Positions 1-6,001 of a stretch of DNA of 9,819 nt are shown piece by piece. A model generated the notes under the pieces. That model saw only the letters and a program-made list of their open reading frames with translations, was not told the DNA's origin and ran no database searches. The position numbers were made by a program, and so were the translations under genes. How positions within the stretch are numbered: the first letter of the stretch is position 1; every line of letters starts with the position of its first letter. The DNA is from Deltaproteobacteria bacterium (GTDB lineage: Bacteria > Desulfobacterota > DSM-4660 > Desulfatiglandales > HGW-15), in NCBI GenBank assembly GCA_019308985.1, contig JAFDHB010000215.1:1-9819 (forward strand), read 5' to 3'.

Positions 1-4
1 ATAG

Positions 5-166
5 ATTGAATTATGTCTCAGATCTTTTGATAGCCTCATCGGAGAGGCCAGCAGCACGGAAGCCTACAAGGAAAGGGGGCATAGCCTTTTTGGTGTTGAT
101 GTATTATTAGGACTCAGTAAGCTAGATTCTTCATCAGAGACCAACTCAGGAAATGCGAGCCCATAA
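5..166 (+). other. Short open stretch at window edge, possible tail of an upstream gene
   Basis: A frame is open from an in-frame TAG at 2-4 to a TAA at 164-166 (53 codons) and reads like ordinary protein (for example KERGHSLFGVDVLLGL). It has no start codon. A second frame (from base 3, to a TAG near 117-119) is also open from the window edge and equally protein-like, so I cannot say which, if either, is the real 3' end of an upstream gene. No family recognised. Sequence left of the window would settle this. Confidence 0.2.
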
Positions 167-225
167 TCTGGCGTCTTGTAATATTCCATATAATGTGCGA
201 TTGGCCGAGCGTCGGAAGAGAAGCG

Positions 226-987
226 ATGTTTTATGCATCGGTACCGGATGATTACCGGAACAAGTGGAACGGAGGCGTTTTCAACGTCTGGGAGCACGCA
301 GGCACACTCTGGCTATGGGCTCATCCAGGGCTCTTGGGATGGAAGTTTGAGATTCGTTGGCTTTTCTCTCCAATCAATACGGGACCGAGAAGTCCCGGAG
401 ATCTTTGGGGTGTTGACAGCCTGGGGAATTTGCTTATTGTGGAAAACAAGCGGGCTGGAGGCGGAGATCCCTTCCAGGACTTCATAGGATTTCTGGAGGA
501 TTATCGGGAGCCCGGTATCGCGGCTGATGAGCTTCTCGATAAATGGGAAGGACTCCTGACCAAGGAAATCGAATCTGCGCCCTTATGGAGAGAAGACCCT
601 GCCGGCACCTATCCGGGGGTGTTGCCTTACAGCCGCCATCGGGCCGAACTGCGTAGATGGCCGGACCTTACTGACAAGGTGGAGGGTATAGTTCTTGGCA
701 GAACTTACAAGCGGGATGTTCAAAGGAAGCTCAAGGAGAGGGAGATGCGTGGATCTCCTCCTCCGATCTACGTTGGGTTCTTCACCTGCTCTTCGCCGAG
801 ACTTGTGAAGGCTACACCGAAGACGATCAAATCTCAGAGGCGTCTCGCTAATGGGAGTAATCCGCGACAAACTCTTTTAACTGCCGCGTGTGCCAGGAGA
901 ATATCAAACAAAAAGGTCCAAATCGTGGCCTTGGAGGTGATCTCAGGTGATCCTCATACAGAGCGGAATAGGGACCATTCTGCATAG
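226..987 (+). CDS. PD-(D/E)XK superfamily nuclease-like protein, possibly 3'-frameshifted
   Basis: I do not recognise the exact family, but the middle of the protein has the core of a PD-(D/E)XK nuclease fold. Counting from the ATG at 193, D70 opens a strand (GDLWGVDSLGNLLIV) that runs into E84-N-K86, the D-X13-E-X-K arrangement of this superfamily. The pattern resembles the DLLGVDxxGxLVVVELK type of stand-alone nucleases and DNA-repair or restriction-like proteins. A basic, helical region (about 150-215) follows, then a hydrophobic strand (VQIVALEVI). I chose ATG 226 because GGAAGAG (214-220) sits 5 nt before it; ATG 193 adds 11 residues and has no Shine-Dalgarno. There is no methyltransferase or helicase nearby, so no restriction system can be claimed. 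After the TAG at 985-987, coding-like sequence continues in another frame (see 972-1248), so the annotated C-terminus may be artificial. The nuclease fold is fairly likely; the substrate is unknown. Confidence 0.62.
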   Translation: MFYASVPDDYRNKWNGGVFNVWEHAGTLWLWAHPGLLGWKFEIRWLFSPINTGPRSPGDLWGVDSLGNLLIVENKRAGGGDPFQDFIGFLEDYREPGIAADELLDKWEGLLTKEIESAPLWREDPAGTYPGVLPYSRHRAELRRWPDLTDKVEGIVLGRTYKRDVQRKLKEREMRGSPPPIYVGFFTCSSPRLVKATPKTIKSQRRLANGSNPRQTLLTAACARRISNKKVQIVALEVISGDPHTERNRDHSA

Positions 988-1248
988 GGGCTCTTTGGAT
1001 TTTCGCCGGCCGACGTAAACCAATTGAATCTCTTGATGATAAAGGGAAAAGGGTCGTCCGCTTAGGCTTCAATCACCCTTTCCCATATCAAAAAGGAGTT
1101 GATTTTTGCTGGGACCGATGATGAATGGACTTACGTGTTCACAGTTGGTCAAAACCCCTTGCTCATAGCCTTCATATTCTGGCTGGGAAAAATCACACAC
1201 GGGTGCTTAGGGACTGGATCCTGGATTAACAAAGACCGAGTAGGATAA
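972..1248 (+). pseudogene. Coding-like sequence in two frames, possible broken C-terminal part of the nuclease-like gene
   Basis: From 972 to 1121 a frame offset from the nuclease gene reads GALWIFAGRRKPIESLDD and onward as plausible protein. From 1066 to 1248 the original nuclease frame is open again (GTDDEWTYVFTVGQNPLLI). Neither has a convincing start codon with a Shine-Dalgarno site. The simplest reading is one longer ancestral gene with a frameshift near 960-985 and a second near 1100. Two unrelated non-coding open stretches are the alternative. Nothing else is evident between 1249 and 1309. Confidence 0.3.
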
Positions 1249-1320
1249 GCGAGGATGGATGAATTAGGTTTTATGTCCCGAGAAAGCGCTAAGAAAAGTT
1301 AAAAGACCGGGGGAGTTCAC

Positions 1321-1533
1321 ATGGCCAAAGCCAAATTGCCAGAAGCGGGAAGGGAGAAAGTGAAGGAACTCTATAGGACAGGTTATGAAAAGGAAAGGAT
1401 CTTTGACCTTATGAAGAACGAGGCCCTGCTTCACCTCGAGAGCGAGGAGGACATTTGGAGATGCCTTACGAGCCTGAAAGGTAAAGCTGGAGAGGTCACA
1501 GATAAGAAGCCAAAAAGGCCCAGGGGAAGATAA
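1321..1533 (+). CDS. Small basic hypothetical protein
   Basis: A 70-residue protein begins at ATG 1321, with a purine-rich GGGGAG (1310-1315) 5 nt upstream, a credible ribosome-binding site. The sequence is highly charged: a helical N-terminal region (residues about 5-50, rich in E, K, R, L), one tryptophan and one cysteine (W46, C48), and a lysine/arginine-rich tail ending KRPRGR that could touch nucleic acid. No membrane segment or signal peptide. I recognise no family. It stands alone between the nuclease-like gene and a repeat-bearing spacer, so context gives no function. The good start and coding-like composition make it more likely real than not. Confidence 0.5.
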   Translation: MAKAKLPEAGREKVKELYRTGYEKERIFDLMKNEALLHLESEEDIWRCLTSLKGKAGEVTDKKPKRPRGR

Positions 1534-1809
1534 GTAAAAACGAGAAAGGAAAAACATTACGAAAAACTTTTACCGAAAACTGCGCAAGGCCGAAATCGGC
1601 AAAAGGGATGCGTGTTTCTCTATCTGCCTTATGGCCAAGGAAGCGCGTTGGGTGAAGGTGTAGGGCTGCTCGTAGGATCTTGTGGCTAGTCTTGTTCCGC
1701 TAAGTCCTTGAAGGCCCCGTCCATGTCTTTCTTCCGTTGGAGTCCGACACGGGGATGTTGGTGCTAGAGGAACCAAAAATTGTCCCCTTGTCTGGAGGTT
1801 GCGAGGTTG

Positions 1810-2004
1810 GTTCAAGCCGAATTTCGCAAGGGTTGGGGCAAGACTCAGAATTGCAAACCCTTTTTGATCTTTCCTATTCACCTTTTTAGTGAATTGATTT
1901 TGAAGGGTGGCGGAGCCTTTAGGCCTACAAGTAGCCAATATTGTGAAGAATTTGGGATCGTAAACGATCTCCTACCTAAGAGCCTTGCGAAATTCGGGTT
2001 CAAG
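1810..2004. mobile_element. MITE-like inverted-repeat element, copy 1, with 7-bp flanking duplication
   Basis: The element at 1817-1997 (181 bp) begins CCGAATTTCGCAAGG and ends with its exact reverse complement (1983-1997). GTTCAAG occurs directly on both outer sides (1810-1816 and 1998-2004), as expected for a 7-bp target-site duplication. Internal inverted pairs: AAGGGTT/AACCCTT with nested GCAA/TTGC (1828-1862), ATTCAC/GTGAAT (1876-1894), and GGGTGGCGGA/TCTCCTACCT (1905-1914 with 1968-1977), the last enclosing a small ATCG-TAAA-CGAT hairpin. It encodes no transposase. A second copy lies at 5350-5521, differing by roughly ten substitutions and an 11-bp net length difference. It resembles a non-autonomous MITE; a structured-RNA repeat is the alternative. 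Confidence 0.75.
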
Positions 2005-2130
2005 CAGGAATATCGAAGTAAAGGGCTTTTGGAAAGAATCTGCCACTCGTTTATTCGATCATTTCCCCATTCCATCATTCAAGGCTGGTTCTTGGAGGCG
2101 AGGGACCGCGAACTCATTCATCGGGTTTTT

Positions 2131-2142
2131 ACAGACGTCTGT
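2131..2142. repeat. 12-bp perfect palindrome
   Basis: ACAGACGTCTGT is a perfect 12-bp palindrome just after a TTTTT run, about 100 bp downstream of the DUF47 stop codon. It could be a protein-binding site or chance; it is not part of a hairpin with a loop. Confidence 0.3.
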
Positions 2143-2240
2143 TGCCAATTTTCGACAAGCGTGACTTTTCACATCTGCTCACACGGCAAAGGATGAGTGG
2201 GCTAAACAACGCGCAGAGGATCGAAGCTTGAGCCTGGGCG

Positions 2241-2936
2241 CTAACTTTCTCCGAAGAGACTCCGCCTCCTTCGGGCGATCATCGCCCTCATCATGTCTCC
2301 GGCATTTTCGGCATGATCCGCGATTGAACCGATTATCTCGGAAAGGCGCACCAGATGAAATATCCCGACGGGATCCAGGTCCATTGAAAAGATCTTTATC
2401 TTCAATTCGTCTTCTCTCTGGTCGGCCTCGTGTTCACCCTTGCGCAACTCGTGAATGATCTCCTTTACAATCCTGCGCTGCTTTTCAGAGTAAGTTTCAA
2501 AGTACTTTTTCGCCTCAGAGACCATTCTACTGAGGGATTCTATGGGTTCGATCACGGAGTCCACCAACAGGAACAGTTCCTTCTTCGCCCCCTCGGGAAC
2601 ACCGGGGCTCACCCTGTAGGAAAGCCAGTTGAGGGCCTCTTCAACAGAGTCGAGGACCTTATCCTGCTCTCTTATGTAAAGGAAGAGCTCAAATTTGGAT
2701 ACAGGCATACGGGTACCCTTTGGGATGTGACCCCGTATTCCGCGCTTTATGGCATCAGCCTCGCTCTCCAGTTTCACCACTTCCTGGCGGAGCGTCTCAA
2801 ACTCTTCACACTTCTCCGAGGCGTAGCACTCCACCGCCTGCTGGAAGACCCAGGCACACTCCCTCACCTTTTCTGCATGCTCGTGCAGACCCTCAAAGGG
2901 AGACGTTACGAATATTGAAAAAAACGGAATTCGCAT
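2241..2936 (-). CDS. DUF47 family PhoU-like phosphate-transport accessory protein
   Basis: A 231-residue, all-helical cytoplasmic protein of the DUF47 (TIGR00153, PhoU-like) family, of normal length. It opens with RIPFFSIF...SPFEGLHEHAEKV, typical of the family N-terminus. Two acidic repeats, ESEAD (57-61) and EHEAD (168-172), sit at equivalent places in the two three-helix halves and match the E/DxxxD metal-binding motifs of PhoU proteins. The C-terminal IGSIADHAENAGD (202-214) is also family-typical. I chose ATG 2936 because AGGAGGT (2941-2947) lies 4-5 nt before it; the GTG at 2942 would overlap that site. It follows the PiT transporter by 84 nt on the same strand, the usual pairing, in which the DUF47 protein is thought to control or assist low-affinity phosphate or metal-phosphate uptake. 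The intercistronic hairpin at 2986-3047 may set its expression relative to the transporter. Confidence 0.9.
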   Translation of the reverse strand: MRIPFFSIFVTSPFEGLHEHAEKVRECAWVFQQAVECYASEKCEEFETLRQEVVKLESEADAIKRGIRGHIPKGTRMPVSKFELFLYIREQDKVLDSVEEALNWLSYRVSPGVPEGAKKELFLLVDSVIEPIESLSRMVSEAKKYFETYSEKQRRIVKEIIHELRKGEHEADQREDELKIKIFSMDLDPVGIFHLVRLSEIIGSIADHAENAGDMMRAMIARRRRSLFGES

Positions 2937-2985
2937 TCTCACCTCCTAGAACCGAGAAGTATTGCCCTAATATTTTCACTAGAAC

Positions 2986-3047
2986 AGATCCTCATCCCCG
3001 AAACACCTCGGAGTATCGTTTCAGGGATTCGGGCTGGATGAGGATCT
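2986..3047 (-). promoter_or_regulatory. Long inverted repeat spanning the transporter stop codon
   Basis: AGATCCTCATCC (2986-2997) is the exact reverse complement of 3036-3047. Inside lie CCCGAA/TTCGGG (2997-3002 with 3028-3033) and GAAAC/GTTTC (3000-3004 with 3018-3022), so the whole 62 nt can close into one long hairpin. The outer 3' arm is inside the last codons of the transporter gene and the TGA (3021-3023) is in the inner part. In the minus-strand mRNA no T-run follows, so it is more likely an intercistronic stabiliser or attenuator than a terminator. Read on the plus strand it is followed by TTTTTC and could terminate antisense transcription. Confidence 0.6.
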
Positions 3048-5285
3048 TTTTCTTCCTTCAAAAGACTCTTTGAATACGGCGAGGAGGTCCCGAGTCTCTT
3101 CAGCTATCCTGAGGCTGTTCTCAAGGAGGCCATAGAAAAGGATGCTCAGCCTGGTCTTTGACTCCCCTCTCTGTATCCGCTCAATCTGATTCTTGTCAGC
3201 CTGAGGAACAAACTCTCTCAGTCTTTCACATTGGTTGGAGACGTAGTCATAGTCAACCTTTTTTCTCCTCAGAAGCATTATTGAGGTGTTCCACAGAAGG
3301 CGCGTCAAGAGCGTCTTGATACGCCTCAGTTCTTGCTTCTGTGCGTCGGTGAACCCTGAATGGTAGTTCGCAAAATGCTCGCATGTACGCACCACCATGT
3401 CCCTGTGGCTCGCTGCGATTGACTGTAGGGCTCCGATGGTTTTTGAATATTCAAGCGTCCTGTCAATGTCCTCCTTGTGAAGAAAGGAAAGGGTCTCAAA
3501 GATATTCCCAATGATTATTTGGGTCTCCTTCTCGATCCTCTCGGCCTCGCCCCTCGTGGCTCTCAGTCTCTCCAGGTCCTCTGAAGCGGCCGCCTCATAA
3601 CAGGCATCCAGATTATCACTTATGTCTTTCAGGAAATGGCCCGTCTGCTCGAAAGAACGCACAATTGCGTTGCTCGGGTCGGTCACGTCCCTGAAGTCGA
3701 AGGCCTCCATTTCCCTCCTCTCCTTCTCTCTCCTGAGGTGATAGCGATAGGAGGAGAGCAGGAGAAGGGTCACGAAGATCAGCAAACCCAGGATACCGGA
3801 AAGTTTCAGGAAATGGATAAGGAGCGCGAAGACGAACGAGGTGGTAAAGGCCGCTATGGCCGTAAAAAACCACCCTCCTATAACGGTTATCACGCCCGTG
3901 ACCCTGTAAACCGCGCTCTCCCTTCCCCAGGCCTGGTCAGCCAAAGAGGTCCCCATGCCCACCATGAAGGTCACATATGTGGTGGAAAGGGGCAGCTTCA
4001 GGGAAGTGGCCAGCGAAATAATTGCGCTGGCGACCACCAGATTGACCGAGGCCCGCAAGAGATCGAAGGAAGGACGTATCCCATCTCCGGTCGCAGGGAC
4101 CTGGGCCTTGCCGGGATCGAGACGGGCCGCCATGGCCTTGCGCAGGAGCACGGGCATGAGCCTTCTCAGGAAGCCGAAGACCGCCCGCACAAGGCCCACA
4201 ATAACCCGCGAAGAGAACGATGAACCGAATCGTTCAATGCCCTCATCCTGCCTGGCCAGATTCACCTCTGTCAGTGTGACCGTGCGTGCCTTTCTTGACA
4301 ACCATAGGGTAGCTACCATTACCCCTCCGGCAACCAGCAATAAGAAGGTGCTGGACTGCACGGGTCTCTCAAGGGCTTCCATGCTCACTGCCAGAGGCGC
4401 GCCTGCACTTTCAGCCACATGGTATGCGCTCAATCCTGCCAGGGGCACACCGATGAAATTCACCAGGTCGTTGGCGGCAAAGGCCATTGCGAGGGCGAAG
4501 GTCCCGATGAGCACAATGGGTTTGAGTACATTGACTCTGGTGAACAGCATCAATAGGTGAAACAAGGAACTAAAAAGGAGGAAGCTGACAGAGAGTATGA
4601 GCCAGGCGTTTGTCTTTATCCATAAAACGACCTCAGGGCTGAGAAAGGATGTACCCTTCGCACCCTTTATCAGAATGAAATAGGTAATCACAGAGAGGGC
4701 GATCCCCCCCCAGATACCACCATAGCGCCTCAAGCGTTTGACGTAATCAAACGTAAAGACGAGCCTGGTTATGAACTGAGAAATCAGGCCGCAAAAGAAA
4801 GCAACCACCACCGAGAGCAGGATCCCCATGATAATGGCAAGGGCCTTTGCGGTGTTTATATATTTCGTGAGCATTACATAGCTGTCTCCCGCCACGTGAA
4901 TCTTCAATAGAGAGATGGCCACAGCGGCTCCCAGCAACTCAAAGACGATGGAAACGGTCGTGGAGGTCGGAAGGCCAAAGGTATTGAAAAGGTCCAAGAG
5001 AAGGACATCTGCGATCATTACGGCCAGAAAGATGGTGATCAACTCCGGCATGAGAAAGTACCTCGGGTGGAATATGCCCTTCCTCGCCACTTCCATCATG
5101 CCGCTCGAAAAGGTCACCCCCGCAAGTATGCCGAGACCGGCGATGATCATGATAATGTGCCGCGGAGCCACCCTGGAGCCGATAGAGGAGTTCAAGAAAT
5201 TTACGGCATCGTTGCTCACCCCCACCATGAGGTCAAAGACCGCAAGGGCCCCCAGCACGATAATGCAGAAGACATAGAGTTCCAT
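3021..5285 (-). CDS. pit: PiT family inorganic phosphate transporter with fused C-terminal PhoU-like domain
   Basis: A 754-residue inner-membrane protein. The two PiT signature halves are clear: GVSNDAVNFLNSSIGSRVA near residues 22-40 with GLPTSTTVSIVFELLGAAVA (104-123), and FAANDLVNFIGVPLAG (269-284) with LPLSTTYVTFMVGMGTSLA (431-449). About a dozen hydrophobic segments cover residues 4-512; the loop at 330-405 is cytoplasmic-like. After the last segment (about 494-512) comes a basic stretch (RREKERRE), then a charged helical region (about 530-740) with the acidic periodicity of a PhoU-like domain (for example ISDNLDACYEAA, LEYSKTIGALQSIA). The protein is therefore longer than simple 400-550-residue PiT proteins and belongs to the fused type. 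It imports phosphate driven by H+ or Na+; which ion cannot be read here. The start ATG has AGGAGA 5 nt upstream. The DUF47 gene follows on the same strand. A leader hairpin (5311-5340) and the repeat copy at 5350-5521 lie upstream, so the promoter may be inside or beyond that repeat. Confidence 0.93.
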   Translation of the reverse strand: MELYVFCIIVLGALAVFDLMVGVSNDAVNFLNSSIGSRVAPRHIIMIIAGLGILAGVTFSSGMMEVARKGIFHPRYFLMPELITIFLAVMIADVLLLDLFNTFGLPTSTTVSIVFELLGAAVAISLLKIHVAGDSYVMLTKYINTAKALAIIMGILLSVVVAFFCGLISQFITRLVFTFDYVKRLRRYGGIWGGIALSVITYFILIKGAKGTSFLSPEVVLWIKTNAWLILSVSFLLFSSLFHLLMLFTRVNVLKPIVLIGTFALAMAFAANDLVNFIGVPLAGLSAYHVAESAGAPLAVSMEALERPVQSSTFLLLVAGGVMVATLWLSRKARTVTLTEVNLARQDEGIERFGSSFSSRVIVGLVRAVFGFLRRLMPVLLRKAMAARLDPGKAQVPATGDGIRPSFDLLRASVNLVVASAIISLATSLKLPLSTTYVTFMVGMGTSLADQAWGRESAVYRVTGVITVIGGWFFTAIAAFTTSFVFALLIHFLKLSGILGLLIFVTLLLLSSYRYHLRREKERREMEAFDFRDVTDPSNAIVRSFEQTGHFLKDISDNLDACYEAAASEDLERLRATRGEAERIEKETQIIIGNIFETLSFLHKEDIDRTLEYSKTIGALQSIAASHRDMVVRTCEHFANYHSGFTDAQKQELRRIKTLLTRLLWNTSIMLLRRKKVDYDYVSNQCERLREFVPQADKNQIERIQRGESKTRLSILFYGLLENSLRIAEETRDLLAVFKESFEGRKRSSSSPNP

Positions 5286-5310
5286 TGAACTCTCCTACAC
5301 TCCCTCATCC

Positions 5311-5340
5311 CCGCCCAGTCTCTCAATCAGAGCAGGGCGG
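5311..5340 (-). promoter_or_regulatory. Hairpin in the 5' leader of the phosphate transporter gene
   Basis: CCGCCC (5311-5316) pairs with GGGCGG (5335-5340), with an inner CTCT/AGAG pair (5320-5323 with 5329-5332) and a 5-nt loop. In the minus-strand mRNA it sits about 14 nt upstream of the AGGAGA ribosome-binding site (5291-5296), so it could affect mRNA stability or initiation. On the plus strand it is followed by TTTATT, a weak terminator-like tail. No phosphate-responsive PHO-box repeat was recognised. Confidence 0.45.
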
Positions 5341-5349
5341 TTTATTCAT

Positions 5350-5521
5350 CCCGAATTTCGCAAGGGTTGGGGCAAAACTCAGAATTGCAAACCCTTTTTG
5401 ATCTTTTCTATTCACCTTTTTAGTGAATTGATTTTCAAGGGTAGGGGAGCCTTTAGGCCTACATTATGAAGAATTTAGGATCGTAAACGATCCCCTACCC
5501 AAAAGCCTTGCGAAATTCGGG
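5350..5521. mobile_element. MITE-like inverted-repeat element, copy 2
   Basis: Same orientation as copy 1 at 1817-1997. The terminal inverted repeats are 16 bp and perfect (CCCGAATTTCGCAAGG at 5350-5365; its reverse complement at 5506-5521). The third internal stem is perfect here: GGGTAGGGGA (5439-5448) with TCCCCTACCC (5491-5500), enclosing GGATCG-TAAA-CGATCC (5478-5493) and GCC-TTTA-GGC. Flanks share only TCAT (5346-5349 and 5523-5526, off by one base), so any target duplication has decayed. It lies just upstream of the phosphate transporter leader and may have displaced or supplied its promoter. No ORF of its own. Confidence 0.75.
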
Positions 5522-5546
5522 GTCATATATTTCGTGGTTGAATTTA

Positions 5547-5558
5547 CAAGAATTCTTG
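5547..5558. repeat. 12-bp perfect palindrome
   Basis: CAAGAATTCTTG is a perfect palindrome 26 bp beyond repeat copy 2, on the upstream side of the phosphate transporter. The related TCAAGAAT recurs near 5578-5585. It could be a regulator half-site pair; function unknown. Confidence 0.3.
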
Positions 5559-5687
5559 ACCATTAGCCAGAAAAAATATCAAGAATCTCGGGAAGAATTG
5601 CCACTTCCCCCTCTCAACAAGCGTGCTTTCTCCATAGTATCCTGCTGGTAGATGAGAGAATCTTTTTGCATTTTTTGAAAAAAACTC

Positions 5688-5722
5688 TTGACATGGCTAC
5701 CACAGTGTAGTACACGTACACT
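5688..5722 (+). promoter_or_regulatory. Sigma-70-type promoter overlapped by palindromic operator
   Basis: A perfect -35 TTGACA (5688-5693) is followed after 17 nt by TACACG (5711-5716) as a weak -10. The -10 region is covered by nested inverted repeats: GTGTAGTACAC (5705-5715, odd-centred palindrome) and AGTGTA/TACACT (5704-5709 with 5717-5722). TGTAGTACA-type sites over a promoter are typical of ribbon-helix-helix antitoxin-like regulators, by general knowledge; no such regulator gene is present nearby. The next element downstream is a terminator stem, not a gene. Confidence 0.5.
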
Positions 5723-5800
5723 TGCGACGCGTTATTACCTCCCCAGAAAACCCCTGAGCCTTAGCACCCCCTCCAAAACCTGGCTCAGGGGTTTTCCCTT
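5723..5800 (+). ncRNA. Candidate short RNA between promoter and terminator
   Basis: Transcription from the promoter at 5688 would start near 5723 and reach the 15-bp terminator stem at 5746-5796, giving an RNA of roughly 75-80 nt that is mostly stem-loop. No Shine-Dalgarno plus ORF is seen inside it. It may be a small RNA, or the leftover promoter and terminator of a gene that was deleted. No known RNA family recognised. Confidence 0.25.
5746..5800. terminator. Strong rho-independent terminator, possibly bidirectional
   Basis: GAAAACCCCTGAGCC (5746-5760) pairs perfectly with GGCTCAGGGGTTTTC (5782-5796): 15 bp with a 21-nt loop. The plus-strand side ends in TTTT then CCCTTTC; the other side begins with AAAA, which reads as TTTT on the minus strand. 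It can therefore end transcription in either direction, although the U-tract is short. Confidence 0.6.
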
Positions 5801-5819
5801 TCCCCCAGACCTTACGACG

Positions 5820-5841
5820 GGCCTTGAGGCCTTTCTTTTTT
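5820..5841 (+). terminator. Weak terminator-like hairpin with T-tract
   Basis: GGCC-TTGA-GGCC (5820-5831) is a 4-bp stem with tetraloop, followed directly by TTTCTTTTTT (5832-5841). The stem is short, so this is at best a weak or back-up terminator to the one at 5746-5796. Confidence 0.3.
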
Positions 5842-5928
5842 CTCACACTTTGGAGGTGTTATACCTTCCTTTTGCGGAATGAATACTCCATTCTCTCCAG
5901 GGCGAAACTCAATGGAAGCTTTTATTAA

Positions 5929-5957
5929 TTGTCAAAGGCCCATTTTTTCTTTATAAC
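5929..5957 (+). promoter_or_regulatory. Predicted sigma-70-type promoter upstream of the Lon-like gene
   Basis: TTGTCA (5929-5934) and TATAAC (5952-5957) are spaced exactly 17 nt, each one base off consensus. It points toward the Lon-like gene and would give a start near 5964 and a leader of about 355 nt. The leader carries the inverted repeats at 6002-6056 and the heptad tract at 6086-6206. No other plus-strand gene lies between, so this is the best candidate promoter for the Lon-DUF151 unit. Confidence 0.45.
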
Positions 5958-6001
5958 TACTATAAAAGTCTGCCGTTTCCTGTATCCTTGTCAGCGTGCT
6001 C

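Larger units (their letters stand above)
1534..2240. other. Gene-poor spacer with repeat and decayed coding-like stretches
   Basis: About 700 bp without a convincing gene. 1538-1663 (+) is open for 41 codons and looks protein-like (KLRKAEIGKRDACFSICL), but its only usable start would be ATT 1556 or a late ATG at 1631. 1817-1997 is the inverted-repeat element. 2005-2196 (+) continues as an open frame (LLERICHSFIRSFPHSIIQ) to a TGA at 2194-2196, with no own start. A CCCCGT...ACGGGG inverted pair flanks about 28 nt near 1716-1755. These look like remnants of genes interrupted by insertion or decay; I cannot name any. No clear terminator was found downstream of the DUF47 stop. Confidence 0.4.

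Noticed and set aside
1801..1820. GGTTCAAGCC resembling a tRNA T-arm next to repeat copy 1
   Set aside because: No acceptor, D or anticodon arms can be built around it; the GTTCAAG is better explained as the target-site duplication.
1570..1938. Minus-strand open frame of 122 codons running into repeat copy 1
   Set aside because: About half of it is the inverted-repeat element read in reverse, the rest has no protein-like character, and no ribosome-binding site is present.
3636..4560. Plus-strand open frames of about 195-200 codons inside the phosphate transporter gene
   Set aside because: Antisense to a clear membrane transporter, with low-complexity composition and no family resemblance.
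5688..5882. A 64-codon open frame starting inside the TTGACA promoter
   Set aside because: Its ATG overlaps the promoter and the frame runs through the terminator stem; proline/threonine/leucine-rich composition is typical of non-coding sequence.
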